Source of the DNA: a virus
Reading direction: 5' to 3' (one strand)
Virus record (IMG/VR): IMGVR_UViG_3300028025_001269
Span: 1 to 56,719 of that record
Length of the DNA stretch: 56,719 bases
The notes beneath the pieces were generated by a model. That model did not search any database. It was not told the origin of the DNA and saw only the letters and a list, made by a program, of their open reading frames with translations. Positions 56,327 through 56,719 of the stretch are shown piece by piece. The stretch's first letter is position 1; each line of letters starts with the position of its first letter. The translations under genes and the position numbers were made by a program.

Positions 56327-56620
56327 CACTTTAAGTGAGTCTGTTAGACGTAGTTTTGCATTAATCTAAATACTTGTCAAGTACTATTTTTAATTGTGTA
56401 GTTAAACTGCCACACTCTTAACTACCACTCGTTATCTGCTAACACACTAGAACCTTCTCTAAGCTGTTACAGTTATCTGGTGCACCCTAGGTATCACCTT
56501 ATGTGAGATCACGTCTTGTAGGCACCTCTAATGCCCTGCAATTCAATTGTACCACATAACCTAAGTACTTTAAGTGATATGTTTTATGTGGAGTGGTTTA
56601 CGTGTAGCATTTAAAGTGAT
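56327..56620. repeat. second repeat set (TTTAA-GTGA) in the divergent region
   Basis: CACTTTAAGTG (56327-56337, a perfect 11-base palindrome), ACTTTAAGTGA (56567-56577) and ATTTAAAGTGAT (56609-56620) share a core. GTTCAAAGGT is repeated at 56204 and 56621. The rest of 56068-56719 holds no gene in either direction. Confidence 0.5.
56374..56402 (+). promoter_or_regulatory. possible sigma-70-like promoter facing the plus arm
   Basis: TTGTCA (56374-56379; 5 of 6) and TGTAGT (56397-56402; 4 of 6) with 17-base spacing point toward the right edge, that is toward the plus arm if the ends are joined. The weak second box makes this only a candidate. Confidence 0.25.
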
Positions 56621-56719
56621 GTTCAAAGGTGAGGTAGGGAATGTGTGAGGGGACATGTGTGTATATGTAAGTGTACACTAACCCTTTTAAATACCTGATC
56701 TGTGGGTATAGCCATATAC

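Noticed and set aside
56074-56719. Small ORFs in the divergent region
   Set aside because: No frame with a start, a ribosome binding site and plausible protein composition was found, apart from the frame that may continue into the first gene across the window ends.

Overview
The window reads as a complete, or nearly complete, genome of a tailed double-stranded DNA phage (Caudoviricetes), most likely with a short T7/P22-like tail. It carries a terminase, portal, scaffold, major capsid protein, two tail-tube/nozzle-type proteins, several tail appendage proteins and very large virion proteins. I see no sheath, no tape measure and no baseplate. Replication genes are phage-type (DnaB-like helicase, zinc/TOPRIM primase, T7-like family A polymerase, endonuclease I). 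No phage RNA polymerase is visible, so host polymerase is presumably used. Gene content resembles uncultivated aquatic podoviruses; the host is not determined by the sequence.

Layout. The genome is two opposing arms. The plus arm (1 to 22881) starts with about 30 very small genes, mostly of unknown function and often overlapping by ATGA or TAATG (1-10039). It then has a tyrosine recombinase and a sigma-region-4-like mini-protein (10005-11114), and a replication/nucleotide block (11442-22347): primase, helicase, DNA polymerase, putative ssDNA-binding protein, PD-(D/E)XK exonuclease, endonuclease I, ClpP-like protease and a B12-dependent ribonucleotide reductase. A tRNA-Thr and one small gene close the arm. 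The minus arm (56067 down to 22882) is the virion and lysis arm. In transcription order it holds small lysine-rich proteins, terminase, portal, a long KGG-containing protein, cupin and acetyltransferase, scaffold, capsid, tail tube, a modular tail-fibre block, lysis genes (holin, M15 endolysin) and large internal proteins.

The two arms converge head-on at 22881/22882 with no base between their stop codons. They diverge from 56068-56719, an AT-rich gene-free region with at least seven TTAACTGTA-like boxes, a perfect 16-bp palindrome and a promoter-like site facing the virion arm. The reading frame at position 3 is open to the left edge and continues in frame into the last 49 bases of the window, which suggests the two ends are joined in the real (circularly permuted) molecule.

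Points that stand out: the box cluster in the divergent region; a repeated hairpin-plus-dyad leader in front of early genes, and a separate 20-bp near-palindromic repeat; a noncoding early region with two mutually exclusive stems; a KGG motif shared by small basic proteins and large virion proteins; a two-CxxC insertion in the DNA polymerase; a sigma-4-like mini-protein; a tyrosine recombinase with a catalytic-position substitution; recombined tail appendage modules; and a structured 300-base leader before the major capsid gene.
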